A stretch of DNA of 64,000 nt from an uncultured Prevotellaceae bacterium (GCA_900318115.1 ONJJ01000005.1:1-64000); one strand, 5' to 3'; counted from the stretch's first letter, positions 26,704 to 35,297 are shown. The notes: generated from the letters alone by a model not told the origin. A program made the numbers and translations.

Positions 26704-27386
26704 AGGCGCTGGCGTTTAAGCAAATAACCGGGGAGGGCAAGGCCGAAGAAGGCAAACAGCAGGTAGGTGAAGCAGTGTAGAATGGGCCTGACCAGTCCAA
26801 GTTCGGATAGTGACTGTCCTGCCACGCGGATGAACAGTGCCTCGCTGATTCCTAACCACTCCCATAGGCACGTTCCTATCCCGGCAATAAAACCGAAGAC
26901 CACCAGCCAGCGGCTGCGGAGGATGTGACCGGTGATGGTCACCGTCATACCCATAAGGAGTACGATGATGGGTGTAACCCTGATTCTGAGCTGCATATAG
27001 GCATCGGGCTGGTAAAGCCTGACGGCTACAGAGTTCCAGATGATGGTGACGAGGAAGAAGACGAGGGTGAAGGTGGCAAAGGTCCACCACGTCTTGCCCA
27101 CCAGCGTGCCGATGAGGCTCACGGGCGCGTGCTCGCGTTCCTTATTATTCTTCTGTGCCCAAATGATGATGAGCGGAAGGAGGAACCAAAGCAGATGGCC
27201 CAGCGGCGTTTTCGTCAGGTAATTCGTGATGGCGATGACGATGCTCATGGCCATCATGCTCAAGCCAGCCACGTAGAGCGCCTGCCCCGTGCTCTTCGAC
27301 ACCGCCTTGCGGCTCTGTTCTATCTGCTCAGTAATGATTTCCAAGCTGCGCTCTGCAGTCAGTTCGTTGTTCTCAATTGTTTCCAT
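26700..27386 (-). CDS. multi-pass membrane protein coupled to a winged-helix regulator
   Basis: A 228-residue protein with an N-terminal cytoplasmic helix (about 1-40, including RSLEIITEQIEQSRKAV) and about six membrane helices. The start is taken as the ATG at 27386; an in-frame GTG 23 codons upstream would add residues without a matching hydrophobic pattern. In Bacteroidales this pair (polytopic protein plus PF13601-type regulator) recurs, but the role of the membrane protein is unknown. A promoter with both elements lies at 27545-27576, giving a leader of about 150 bases. Confidence 0.7.
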   Translation of the reverse strand: METIENNELTAERSLEIITEQIEQSRKAVSKSTGQALYVAGLSMMAMSIVIAITNYLTKTPLGHLLWFLLPLIIIWAQKNNKEREHAPVSLIGTLVGKTWWTFATFTLVFFLVTIIWNSVAVRLYQPDAYMQLRIRVTPIIVLLMGMTVTITGHILRSRWLVVFGFIAGIGTCLWEWLGISEALFIRVAGQSLSELGLVRPILHCFTYLLFAFFGLALPGYLLKRQRL

Positions 27387-27544
27387 TTCTTTGTCGTTGT
27401 TTGGAAGGTGGATAGGGAAGATAATGCCTTGCTTGGCTGGAAGCTTCTCCCCCACCCTGTTGTGGTTAATACTTTTGTTAGTTTTGTCCTCATCGCCCTC
27501 CTGCAGAAAGGGCGAATCGGACAGGTTGTGTTCGAACGACGGTG

Positions 27545-27576
27545 CAAAGGTAATTCAGTTTATAATATAAACCAAA
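27545..27576 (-). promoter_or_regulatory. Bacteroidetes-type promoter for the membrane protein/regulator pair
   Basis: On the minus strand TTTG (27576-27573), 20 bases, TACCTTTG (27552-27545): a full consensus match. Confidence 0.8.
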
Positions 27577-27691
27577 TTATTTTGCAAATATTTTCATTAT
27601 GAGCTGCTTTTTCCTTCGATTTACGTTCTTTCCTATGCAAATTTCCCTTCCTCCCATTATAATTTCTCCCCCTTTTTGTTCTTTTCGCGCC

Positions 27692-27736
27692 CGTGCACGA
27701 TGCATGGTTGCCGCCATGCGCCTGGCTGCAGCCAGG
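27692..27736. repeat. cluster of palindromes between bcp and the next promoter
   Basis: Three adjacent dyads: CGTGCACG (27692-27699), GCATGG-TTGCCG-CCATGC (27702-27719) and the 16-base perfect palindrome CCTGGCTGCAGCCAGG (27721-27736). They lie 60-100 bases downstream of the bcp stop. There is no following U-run on the minus strand, so a simple intrinsic terminator is not supported, though a termination or mRNA-end role is plausible. The remainder of the 409-base gap is the leader and promoter of the next operon. Confidence 0.55.
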
Positions 27737-27795
27737 TGAAGGATTCGTTGGTTGAGGGAGAGGTGGACGGGGCAGGCATGAAGGATGGGGGCTGT

Positions 27796-28248
27796 TTATC
27801 GGGCCAGCAGTTGTTCGCCGTGGGTCTTGGTTTTGATTTGCTTGCCCTGGATGATGTCTTCTATGATGCCTTCCTCGTTGATGAGGAACGTGGTGCGGAC
27901 GGTGCCGAAGTACTTGCGGCCGTACATCGACTTCTCGGCCCAGACACCCATCTGCTCCACCAGCGTGTGCTCCGTGTCGGCGATGAGCGGGAAGGGCAGT
28001 TCGTGCTTCGCCTTGAACTTCTGGTGGCTGGCGGCGCTGTCCACGCTGACGCCCACGACGGCGTAGCCCCGCTTGCGCAGTTCGCTGTAGTTGTCGCGCA
28101 GGCTGCAAGCCTCAGCCGTGCAGCCGGCGGTGTTGTCTTTGGGGTAGAAATAGAGGACGAGTTTCTGTCCACGGAACTGACTGAGTCGGATCTCCTGTCC
28201 GTCCTCGTCGATGCCCAATAGCTCGGGCGCTTGGTCTCCAATTTGCAT
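27796..28248 (-). CDS. bcp: thioredoxin-dependent peroxiredoxin (Bcp/PrxQ type)
   Basis: Bcp reduces hydrogen peroxide and organic hydroperoxides using thioredoxin. The 150-residue product has family length. The motif YPKDNTAGCTAEACSLRD contains the peroxidatic cysteine (Cys43) and the resolving cysteine five residues later (Cys48), the PrxQ arrangement. Further family segments are VVGVSVDSAASHQKF, LPFPLIADTEH and the active-site arginine in FGTVRTTFLIN. It acts in the cytoplasm. It is followed by a palindrome cluster and preceded by an independent small membrane protein, so it may be a single-gene transcript. Confidence 0.95.
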   Translation of the reverse strand: MQIGDQAPELLGIDEDGQEIRLSQFRGQKLVLYFYPKDNTAGCTAEACSLRDNYSELRKRGYAVVGVSVDSAASHQKFKAKHELPFPLIADTEHTLVEQMGVWAEKSMYGRKYFGTVRTTFLINEEGIIEDIIQGKQIKTKTHGEQLLAR

Positions 28249-28339
28249 AGTTGGTGAGTATTAATGGTTGTGGTTTATGAAAGCAAGAGTGTCGGCACCC
28301 GCAGGCTGTTGGTGCGAATGGTTTCAGGTGTCTGCTGGT

Positions 28340-28483
28340 TCATACGTGCTTGCCTCCTTGTCTTTTTTTCCGCTGCTTCATTTCGTAAATCACGGATATC
28401 ACGCTGATGACCACACCAATCACGCCCACCATGAGGGAGATGAGGTCGAAGTTTTCTTTGCAAAAGGTGATGAATGAATCCAT
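28340..28483 (-). CDS. small single-pass membrane protein
   Basis: A 47-residue protein starting at the ATG at 28483, with a hydrophobic helix LISLMVGVIGVVISVISVIY and a basic C-terminal tail (KQRKKRQGGKHV). A -7 promoter element (TACCTTTG) lies 23 bases upstream, which supports it as a real gene and this start; the longer open frame upstream to 28660 has no promoter and overlaps the divergent esterase start. The function is unknown. Size and layout would fit a small membrane regulator or a toxin-like peptide. Confidence 0.6.
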   Translation of the reverse strand: MDSFITFCKENFDLISLMVGVIGVVISVISVIYEMKQRKKRQGGKHV

Positions 28484-28505
28484 AATGTGTGGCTTTTCTT
28501 TGGTG

Positions 28506-28513
28506 CAAAGGTA
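28506..28513 (-). promoter_or_regulatory. -7 promoter element for the small membrane protein
   Basis: TACCTTTG on the minus strand, 23 bases before the ATG at 28483. No clear -33 box. Confidence 0.5.
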
Positions 28514-28653
28514 GTGAAAAAGACGTAAAGCGATGCCTTTTTCCAAGAAATGATGCGCTATGGGGCGGCGGTAACGCATTTTTTCCCAAGAAATTTCCTT
28601 TGTTTGGAAATAAATGACGAACTTTGCGCTGCAAACTAACCATATAATTGTAT

Positions 28654-30417
28654 ATGACACATTTCCTCTACTCCCCCACGAAGAAGAGCGTACTCAGGAT
28701 GTTCCTGATGCTGCTCGCCCTTGGCCTGGCGCTGAATGTCCAAGCCTTTGACCGCGAGACGATTTGGCCCAAGGGCAAGATGCCCGATGCCCAGGCACAT
28801 CAGATAGCCGCCATGACCGACGAGGTCGGCAGCGAGAAGTTCAAGGCCGACAAACACCGTGTGGCCTATCTCGAATGGTTCGACGCCCCGGCTGCCGATG
28901 TGAAGAACGGCGGCTGCATGATCCTCATCTCCGGCGGAGGCTACTACAACTGCTGCGACGTAGGTCTCATCAAGCTGTGGCGCGAGCGCTTCACGGAGCT
29001 GGGCTTCCAGTGCGTGAACTTCGTCTATCGCACGCCCCGTCCTGCAGGATTGCCTGTCTATCAGACGGCGTGGGAGGACGGCCAGCGAGCCGTCCGCCTG
29101 GTGCGCAGCCAGGCGCAGAAGCGCGGCTTCGACCCAGAGAAGATAGGTGTCATCGGTATGTCTGCCGGTTCGCATCTGGGACTGCTGCTGGCCACCAGCT
29201 CGCAGACCCCGGCCTACGCCCCCGTGGACAAGATCGACGAGCTGCCCTGCCACATCAACTGGGCACTCCTGAATGCACCCGCCTACGTGACCACGGACGG
29301 CGAGACGGGTACCCCGGCCACCCGCCAGGGCTACGGCACGGACGTCCGCCTCTCCTCAGTCTTCAAGTTCGACGAAAAGACCTGCCCCATCAGCCTGCAG
29401 CACGGAGGCAACGATGAGTACACCCCCAACGGTTCCACGCTTATCTACCGCGAGCTGCGCAAGCGCAAGATACCCGCTGAGTTGCATCTCTATCCCGCCA
29501 AGGGACACGGAGCCTTCGGGCTGGAACGCACCGTGGAGTTCATGCGTCAGATGGGATTCCTCGGCAAGGTGGAGCCCGAAGTGGCTCTCCTGGACCGATA
29601 TGCCAGCGACGATGCTCGTCGCGAGAAGCTGACGGAGGACATCTGGCCGGAAGGCAAGATGCCCGATGCGCAGGGGAACCAATGCAAGCCCTATCTCGAA
29701 TGGCACTTCCCCAAGGAGCTGAAGACCAAGGCCATCCAGATCATCTACTCGGGCGGTAGCTACGAGGGCAACGACCCCGACGGCTTCGAAGTGGCTCCGG
29801 CACGGCGCTATCTGAACGAGCGTGGCATGACCGTCGTCACCATGAAATATCGCACTCCCCGACCCCACGGCCTCTCCAAGCACACCACCGCCTGGCAGGA
29901 TCTGCAGCGAGCCATCCGCATCGTGCGCAGCAAGGCTGCCGACTATGGCCTGGATCCCAATCAGATAGGCATCATGGGCAGCTCTGCAGGCGGACATCTC
30001 ACGCTGATGGGTGTCACCTCGTCGCAGCATCGCGCCTACTGGCCCATCGACGATCTCGACAAGCTGCCCTGCAACGTGCAATGGGGCATCGGTATCTATC
30101 CCGCCTACGCCCTGACCGATGGTGCCGACGGGCATAACAAAGGTGGTGGCAACGACGATGCGGCCGTGCTGGTACCCGAATTCAGCTTCGACTTGAAGAC
30201 GGCGCCCATGCTCTTTGTCCACGGCGATGCCGACGGCTATGCAGCCATGAGCAGCGTGAAGACCTGGGAGAAGATGCGCGCAATGGGCATCCAGAGCGAG
30301 CTCCACACGTTGGCCCTGCGCAACCACTGCTTCCAGCGCACTGCCTCACCCGGTACGGGCAGCTACACCTGGCTCGACCGCATCGGCGAGTTCCTGCAGT
30401 ACGTCCTGAAGAAGTGA
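28654..30417 (+). CDS. exported protein with two tandem alpha/beta-hydrolase (esterase) domains
   Basis: This 587-residue product has a signal peptide (cleavage near NVQA-F) and two homologous esterase domains, each introduced by an almost identical sequence (IWPKGKMPDAQ and IWPEGKMPDAQ). Domain 1 (about 30-310) has an oxyanion-type ISGGGYYN segment and nucleophile GMSAGSH (Ser170). Domain 2 (about 325-587) has YSGGSYEGND and GSSAGGH (Ser444), with a histidine in LRNHCFQ. The family resembles BD-FAE and acetylxylan esterases that remove acetyl or feruloyl groups from plant glycans. The ATG at 28654 is preferred over a TTG two codons earlier. The -7-like sequence upstream (GAACTTTG, 28619) is imperfect. 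Confidence 0.82.
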   Translation: MTHFLYSPTKKSVLRMFLMLLALGLALNVQAFDRETIWPKGKMPDAQAHQIAAMTDEVGSEKFKADKHRVAYLEWFDAPAADVKNGGCMILISGGGYYNCCDVGLIKLWRERFTELGFQCVNFVYRTPRPAGLPVYQTAWEDGQRAVRLVRSQAQKRGFDPEKIGVIGMSAGSHLGLLLATSSQTPAYAPVDKIDELPCHINWALLNAPAYVTTDGETGTPATRQGYGTDVRLSSVFKFDEKTCPISLQHGGNDEYTPNGSTLIYRELRKRKIPAELHLYPAKGHGAFGLERTVEFMRQMGFLGKVEPEVALLDRYASDDARREKLTEDIWPEGKMPDAQGNQCKPYLEWHFPKELKTKAIQIIYSGGSYEGNDPDGFEVAPARRYLNERGMTVVTMKYRTPRPHGLSKHTTAWQDLQRAIRIVRSKAADYGLDPNQIGIMGSSAGGHLTLMGVTSSQHRAYWPIDDLDKLPCNVQWGIGIYPAYALTDGADGHNKGGGNDDAAVLVPEFSFDLKTAPMLFVHGDADGYAAMSSVKTWEKMRAMGIQSELHTLALRNHCFQRTASPGTGSYTWLDRIGEFLQYVLKK

Positions 30418-30441
30418 TTCAGGACAGAACGTTCGTTTTCG

Positions 30442-30795
30442 TCACCTTTCACCCGTCTGTCCTAACGTCCTCAACCACTCGGCACATTCGTCGGCCAGCA
30501 GGGCTATGAGTTTCATATAGTAGGTCGTCAGTTCGGCCTTGGATTTCCTGTTCAATCCAGCCATATTGTGTTGCAGGGAAAGCAGTATGCGAAGCATCCT
30601 GCGCGTGAATTGCTCGTCGTCGAAATAGCCGATGAGGGCCACAATGTGCTTGTAGGGACAGATGCGATGGCCACATTCCCAGGCATTGTAGGTCGCCTGC
30701 GAGATATCCAGTGCGAAGGCTATCTGTTCCTGCGTCACGCCCTTGCGTTGCCGGGCTTGCAGCAGAGCCGAGGAGAAATCATGGAGGATATTCAT
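30442..30795 (-). CDS. XRE-family helix-turn-helix regulator
   Basis: A 117-residue protein whose N-terminal 65 residues form a classic XRE helix-turn-helix (LLQARQRKGVTQEQIAFALDI, then SQATYNAWECG). The C-terminal half is helical (MLRILLSLQHNMAGL and further segments), perhaps for dimerisation. Its start overlaps the PH-type membrane-protein stop by 4 bases (ATGA), so the two are cotranscribed. The target is unknown; autoregulation of the pair from 31408 is the simplest guess. Confidence 0.85.
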   Translation of the reverse strand: MNILHDFSSALLQARQRKGVTQEQIAFALDISQATYNAWECGHRICPYKHIVALIGYFDDEQFTRRMLRILLSLQHNMAGLNRKSKAELTTYYMKLIALLADECAEWLRTLGQTGER

Positions 30796-31370
30796 TTCTG
30801 ACCTCCTTTCATGTAATAAGGCATGAATTCGTCGGGCTCGCTCACGCTGATGGCAATAGGCATTCCTTTGGTGCGGTAGATCAGGAAAACCTTCTGGGCA
30901 TCAGTGACATACGCGCGGAAGGTTCCGATGCCCCTCGTGCGGAACAAACCGATATATCCGAACACGCCGCCTATTCCGAACAGGCGAATGCAGTTGTTGA
31001 CGCCGAATATTCCCATTTGGAACGAGAAGCCTCCTCCAATCTTGCCGAATTTATGAGGGGAGTCGAACAGCCGATGCTGGTTGTCAATGCGTTCGATATG
31101 ATCTATGTTCTCGTATGGGATGCGTATGGTCCGCAGGAGTGTGCGAATGCCGATGCCTTCGTCGTCCGCAATAATATATATCGGAAAGACGAAGAAGCAA
31201 GAGAGTGGGACCACGATCAGGATGGCTGTTACAAGGATGGCTTTCGTGACATCCTGCCCTTGCGAGACGTAGTATATCTCAAGCAAGATGGCAATAATCA
31301 TAATGAGCATAAAGATGGCAGTGAACCACTTTATCCCTTTGCTTTGTGTGCATTCATAAATGGTCTTCAT
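30792..31370 (-). CDS. membrane-anchored PH-like domain protein
   Basis: A 192-residue protein with two membrane helices (about 14-33 and 42-65) followed by a soluble beta-rich domain with IIADDEGIGIRT, IRIPYENIDHIERI and IYRTKGMPIAISVSEPDEF, the pattern of bacterial PH-like (bPH) domains. The PH part should face the cytoplasm. Coupling to an XRE regulator by a 4-base overlap is seen. Such proteins are of unknown function; a sensor role for the regulator is inferred from the pairing. Confidence 0.75.
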   Translation of the reverse strand: MKTIYECTQSKGIKWFTAIFMLIMIIAILLEIYYVSQGQDVTKAILVTAILIVVPLSCFFVFPIYIIADDEGIGIRTLLRTIRIPYENIDHIERIDNQHRLFDSPHKFGKIGGGFSFQMGIFGVNNCIRLFGIGGVFGYIGLFRTRGIGTFRAYVTDAQKVFLIYRTKGMPIAISVSEPDEFMPYYMKGGQK

Positions 31371-31407
31371 AGGCTTCAGTCTTTTGAGTTCGCTTTGAAA
31401 TCTGCTG

Positions 31408-31415
31408 CAAAGATA
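31408..31415 (-). promoter_or_regulatory. -7 promoter element for the PH/XRE pair
   Basis: TATCTTTG on the minus strand, 38 bases before the start codon. No -33 box at the right distance. Confidence 0.55.
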
Positions 31416-31500
31416 TCACCTATCCCTCTATTTCCTTATCAGTTTTGCTGATAATTTGACTTTTTTTATCGTATTGTCCCACTTTTCGACCGAAAATGCG

Positions 31501-31508
31501 TATCTTTG
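31501..31508 (+). promoter_or_regulatory. -7 promoter element for the cation efflux gene
   Basis: TATCTTTG, 27 bases before the ATG at 31535. The -33 box is unclear. Confidence 0.55.
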
Positions 31509-31534
31509 CCGAGCGAAAGAAGAAACAAGGTATT

Positions 31535-32647
31535 ATGGAAGCAAAGAAACGTTCCAGTGAGATTATCCGAACCAGCCTGGTGGGCGTCGGCGCCAACGTG
31601 TTGCTGGCCGCCTTCAAGGCTGTGGTGGGAGCTGTGGCCGGCTCCGTAGCCATCATCATGGACGCCGTGAACAACCTCAGCGACGCCCTCTCCAGTGTCA
31701 TCACCATCATCGGTGCCAAGCTCTCGCAGCGCCCGGCCGACCTGGAGCACCCCTTCGGCCACGGCCGCATCGAGTACTTCAGTGCCATCATCATCGCTGT
31801 CATCGTCCTGGCTGCCGGCTGTTCGTCGCTCATCGAGTCTCTGCGGAAACTCTTCCACCCCACCCTGCCCTCCTACACCACCATCACCCTCGTGGTCATC
31901 ATCGTGGCCATCGTGGTGAAGCTGGCTTTGGGCCTCTATGTGGGTCGCCAGGGGCGTCGTCTGAAGAGCGATGCCCTCGTGGCATCCGGTGCCGACGCCC
32001 TCTTTGATGCCGTCATCACCTTCTCCACGCTCCTCTCGGCCCTGGTCATGCTGCTCTGGGACGTCTCCCTGGACGGCCTGCTGGGAGTGCTCATCTCCTG
32101 CCTCATCATCAAGGCGGGTATCGACATGCTCTCCTCGCCCATCAACCAGTTGCTGGGCAGCCGTGTCTCGCCCGAGTTGGTGGCTGCCATCAAGAAGGAG
32201 GTGATGGCATTCCCCGAGGTACATGGTGTCTATGACATCATTCTCCACAGCTACGGCCCGGACATCATGATCGGTTCGCTGCACATCAGCGTCCTCGACA
32301 CCCTTTCGGCGCACGACATCCATCGGCTCACACGCCGGATCAGCGAGCACCTGATGGCGAGTCAGAACATCGTGATGACCGTGGGAGTGTACGCCATCGC
32401 CACCGGCGACAACAAGCACACCCGAGTGCAGAACATGGTCCTGCAGACCCTCTCGCGCCACAAGGAGATCCTGCAAGTGCATGGCTTCTGCTATTTCGAC
32501 GACGAGCACCGCGTCTCCGTCGATGTAGTTCCCGACATCTCCGTAACCGACGAGGCCCGCTTTGCCCAGCAACTGACGGCAGAACTGCAGACACTGCTGC
32601 CCGATGAACGTATCACCGTCGTCATCGACCACAACTTCAGCCTCTGA
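31535..32647 (+). CDS. cation diffusion facilitator family transporter
   Basis: CDF proteins export divalent metals (Zn, Fe, Mn, Co) from the cytoplasm in exchange for protons. The 370-residue product has six membrane helices in the first ~220 residues, with the family signatures AIIMDAVNNLSDALSSV and HPFGHGRIEYFSA that line the metal site, and a second acidic site in ASGADALFDAVITFSTL. The cytoplasmic C-terminal domain holds the usual ferredoxin-like fold and appears extended compared with a minimal CDF (about 300 residues). An in-frame ATG 13 codons upstream overlaps the promoter, so the ATG at 31535 is chosen. The metal cannot be assigned. This is the last GC-rich gene before the AT-rich segment. 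Confidence 0.92.
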   Translation: MEAKKRSSEIIRTSLVGVGANVLLAAFKAVVGAVAGSVAIIMDAVNNLSDALSSVITIIGAKLSQRPADLEHPFGHGRIEYFSAIIIAVIVLAAGCSSLIESLRKLFHPTLPSYTTITLVVIIVAIVVKLALGLYVGRQGRRLKSDALVASGADALFDAVITFSTLLSALVMLLWDVSLDGLLGVLISCLIIKAGIDMLSSPINQLLGSRVSPELVAAIKKEVMAFPEVHGVYDIILHSYGPDIMIGSLHISVLDTLSAHDIHRLTRRISEHLMASQNIVMTVGVYAIATGDNKHTRVQNMVLQTLSRHKEILQVHGFCYFDDEHRVSVDVVPDISVTDEARFAQQLTAELQTLLPDERITVVIDHNFSL

Positions 32648-32806
32648 GAGAAATTACCATTAGTCACATAATAGTAACATATGCGGGAGAAAGTGACTCG
32701 CTACAATATGTCAGTGGCAAGACGGAAGAAGCCCCTTCTGGCGCCATTGATAGATATCAAGCGGGCATCTGCGGCGGTGTTATAAAGGCTTTGGAGGGAT
32801 TAAGAT

Positions 32807-32844
32807 AATCTGCCTGTTACTCGTTTTCGGGTAACAGGCAGATT
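32807..32844. terminator. strong intergenic stem-loop between convergent genes
   Basis: A perfect 14-base inverted repeat (AATCTGCCTGTTAC and its complement) with a central TCG-TTTT-CGG that extends the stem to about 17 pairs. It separates the plus-strand efflux gene from the minus-strand lipoprotein genes and would end transcripts from either side, although no long U-run follows. The rest of the 215-base gap shows nothing. Confidence 0.6.
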
Positions 32845-32862
32845 CAATATAAGTAGCTATGT

Positions 32863-33549
32863 TTACTGTTTGGTAAGTACAATCTTGTTTTTACCTTCTA
32901 CATCGAAGACGAGGAACATATTGTTACCTTCGATTTCAAAATACACTTCATCATTACCGATAATCATTCCTCCTTTAGTATTGGTGATCATTGTCCATTT
33001 GAAATCTCCTCTATCCTTTTCGGAGCCATCAAGGTACACATAACTTCCGCTACCGTTGTTTTTAAATGTAAAGGTAAACTCTTCTTCATAATAACTTCCT
33101 TTCCACGTGCCAACAGGTTTGGTGCTTGAAACGGGTGTGCCACTCTTGGTGAGGGAAATTGTATAACTTCCGTTCGCAGGGTGTCCGTTTTCTCTGATGT
33201 ATGTGAGGGTCAGGGTATTGCCAGAGACAGAATATTCGAATTCCCCATATTCATCTCCTTCGAACAAGTAGAGTATGTTTCCGTCTGTGGAATATTCAAA
33301 TACCCAATACTCATCACCATCTCCTCCACGCCAGGTCTGGTATCCCATGCCATCGCTCTTGAATGTTATCGTGGTGTAGTCGTCATCTGCTCCTATGCCC
33401 GACCAGCTCCCGACAATAGATGAAATAGTCACGCCATTTCCATTATCGTCGTCATCGTCACCGCATGAGGCAATGCCGACACCTAGAATTGCCACCATGG
33501 CGAAGGTCCACAGTGAACGTCTCTGCACATTGAAAAAGGATGTTTGCAT
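32863..33549 (-). CDS. lipoprotein with two lipocalin-like modules (paralogue 1 of 4)
   Basis: A 228-residue protein with a lipobox (GIASC, lipid cysteine near residue 29) followed by GDDDDD, an acidic run typical of the Bacteroidetes signal that sends lipoproteins to the cell surface. Two copies of the motif (V)GSW/GTW occur (SSIVGSWSG and KPVGTWKG), suggesting a duplicated lipocalin-like beta-barrel. It is the last of four related genes in a row on this strand (32863-35297). No binding partner is known; the set may be surface-exposed ligand-binding or adhesive proteins. Confidence 0.75.
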   Translation of the reverse strand: MQTSFFNVQRRSLWTFAMVAILGVGIASCGDDDDDNGNGVTISSIVGSWSGIGADDDYTTITFKSDGMGYQTWRGGDGDEYWVFEYSTDGNILYLFEGDEYGEFEYSVSGNTLTLTYIRENGHPANGSYTISLTKSGTPVSSTKPVGTWKGSYYEEEFTFTFKNNGSGSYVYLDGSEKDRGDFKWTMITNTKGGMIIGNDEVYFEIEGNNMFLVFDVEGKNKIVLTKQ

Positions 33550-33672
33550 AATTGTGAGTTGTTAAAAAATTATGTTAATGATTATTTTTGAGATAATTAT
33601 CTAATACCTCCAGCCTCATTTATGGTATTCTCTTCTCTACCATTGAGTCTGTCAAGATAAACAATAAGGTTT

Positions 33673-34077
33673 TTATTGTTTTGTAAATGGGCCATAAACG
33701 TCACCATCAGGATCAATCAGCGTCATTTTGTTGCCTTGCCATTTTACTGTGAATGTAACCGCCTCAGGTTTTTCGCCGCTTATTGTTGTCAATGTAAGTC
33801 TATAATCATTCGTGTCATAAGTCCATTTTCCATATTCTTCATCATTGGAACTGTTTTCTTGAATAATAGACCTGTAGGTTCCATCTGAATTAAATGTAAT
33901 CCTCATGGAGAAAGTATAGCTGCCATCACGTTCTATCCAGGTCCAAGTCCCAATAATTGAAGACGATTGGGTGTTTACAATAGCATCCTCTTTGTCATCA
34001 TCTCCGCATGACACGAAACCACCACTCATGATTGCAACCATTAGAATGGTCGTCAGGTTCAATAAATACTTTTTCAT
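33673..34077 (-). CDS. lipoprotein with one lipocalin-like module (paralogue 2 of 4)
   Basis: A 134-residue protein with a lipobox ending GGFVSC, an acidic GDDDKED stretch and one IIGTWTW module. The leader (MKKYLLNLTTILMVAI) is almost the same as that of paralogue 3, which shows recent duplication. The body then diverges, with a conserved YGKWTYDTNDYRLTLT-type beta segment. Confidence 0.75.
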   Translation of the reverse strand: MKKYLLNLTTILMVAIMSGGFVSCGDDDKEDAIVNTQSSSIIGTWTWIERDGSYTFSMRITFNSDGTYRSIIQENSSNDEEYGKWTYDTNDYRLTLTTISGEKPEAVTFTVKWQGNKMTLIDPDGDVYGPFTKQ

Positions 34078-34139
34078 TTCTGTTAAATTTAGTAGTTTTG
34101 GAAAAACATTATCTAAATATAGAATATATTATAAAGCCC

Positions 34140-34529
34140 CTAATTTTTACGATAGGTGTAACTATCACCATCCTCATCAAGCAGGACAAAATAGGATTTT
34201 GTTAGAGAAGAAATTATGTATACCCATGTCGTTCCTTTTTGATTTGTAATTGTCAACGTGTTAAGAGCGTTGTTATAATAGTATTTTCCACTATCGTTAT
34301 CCCATCCACGACATTTCCATTCATAAGTTCCGTTTGACTTAAATGTGTAAGTGTCTGTACCGTTGTTAAATGACACTCTATCTATATAGTGATTGCTACA
34401 TGTCCAAGATCCGACTAACGAATTTCCACCGCCATCGTCATCATCATCATTATCACCACAAGACACAAAGCAGACACTCACGATTGCGACCATCAGAATG
34501 GTTATCCAGTTCAATAAATTCTTTTTCAT
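34140..34529 (-). CDS. lipoprotein with one lipocalin-like module (paralogue 3 of 4)
   Basis: A 129-residue protein with a leader MKKNLLNWITILMVAI, lipobox VCFVSC, the acidic run GDNDDDDD and one LVGSWTC module. A beta segment YKFKSNGTYEWKC-like follows (TYTFKSNGTYEWKCRG), similar to the first strand of lipocalin-like domains that report the fold. It is separated from paralogue 2 by about 60 bases and from paralogue 4 by 27. Confidence 0.75.
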   Translation of the reverse strand: MKKNLLNWITILMVAIVSVCFVSCGDNDDDDDGGGNSLVGSWTCSNHYIDRVSFNNGTDTYTFKSNGTYEWKCRGWDNDSGKYYYNNALNTLTITNQKGTTWVYIISSLTKSYFVLLDEDGDSYTYRKN

Positions 34530-34556
34530 TTTCGCTTAATTTATTAGATTAATGTT

Positions 34557-35297
34557 TTATCTTTGATGCCATCCACCGAGCAGATAAGGATATTCATCTG
34601 GATGGCTTGCCCTTACAAGACGGCATCCGTTTACCACAAGACCTTCGATAATATATTCACCTGCAATCTGAGAAGTACCTTTTATTGACAATCTCTTGTC
34701 TGTAATCGACCAAGTACCTCTGACTTTTCCGCTCAATCCAGAGAACGAATAATTCCATTCGTCTCTAGCATCATCGTTGTAATAGTCTTTGGCTTCATAG
34801 GTTCCAGTTCCTTCAACATTCCAGTCTGCAGTGAATACGACTCTTGTACCTTTGCCTAAGGTGTTACGAGCGTCAACATGCAAATACCATTCTCCGAGAA
34901 TCAGCATGTCATAGGTAAGTTCCACTTTTTTGTATTCTTCGCCATCCATAACTAAAGAATTTGATGTGATTTTGGAAACGGTCATTTGCTCCTTATCGAA
35001 TTCACTATATTCAATACTTACATTCTTTGTTTGGGAATTGAAAGAATAGGTAAATCGTTCCGCGCCATTGCCTTTGTCAAACATTAAGCCAGTTCCGTCA
35101 TCGAAGAAGGAGTAAGCGGTGTATCCCCTCGGCCCATCACTCCAAGAGTCGCGCCAAGTCCCTATAATTGATGTGCTTGTTTCTTCTTCGGCCTGTTTGT
35201 TGTTGTTGTCATCATCATCTCCACATGAGGCAAAGCCTGTTCCGAATATCGCCATCATCGAGAAGGCGATAATACTCCACAAAATATTCTTTTTCAT
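34557..35297 (-). CDS. lipoprotein (paralogue 4 of 4)
   Basis: A 246-residue protein with a lipobox GTGFASC, the acidic run GDDDDNNN and an IIGTWRD module at the start of the mature part, followed by a longer C-terminal region that contains a second beta-rich segment (LGEWYLHVDARN). It shares the leader pattern of the other three but is the longest. It follows the barrel-protein gene, with a strong stem-loop (35313-35350) between. Confidence 0.72.
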   Translation of the reverse strand: MKKNILWSIIAFSMMAIFGTGFASCGDDDDNNNKQAEEETSTSIIGTWRDSWSDGPRGYTAYSFFDDGTGLMFDKGNGAERFTYSFNSQTKNVSIEYSEFDKEQMTVSKITSNSLVMDGEEYKKVELTYDMLILGEWYLHVDARNTLGKGTRVVFTADWNVEGTGTYEAKDYYNDDARDEWNYSFSGLSGKVRGTWSITDKRLSIKGTSQIAGEYIIEGLVVNGCRLVRASHPDEYPYLLGGWHQR

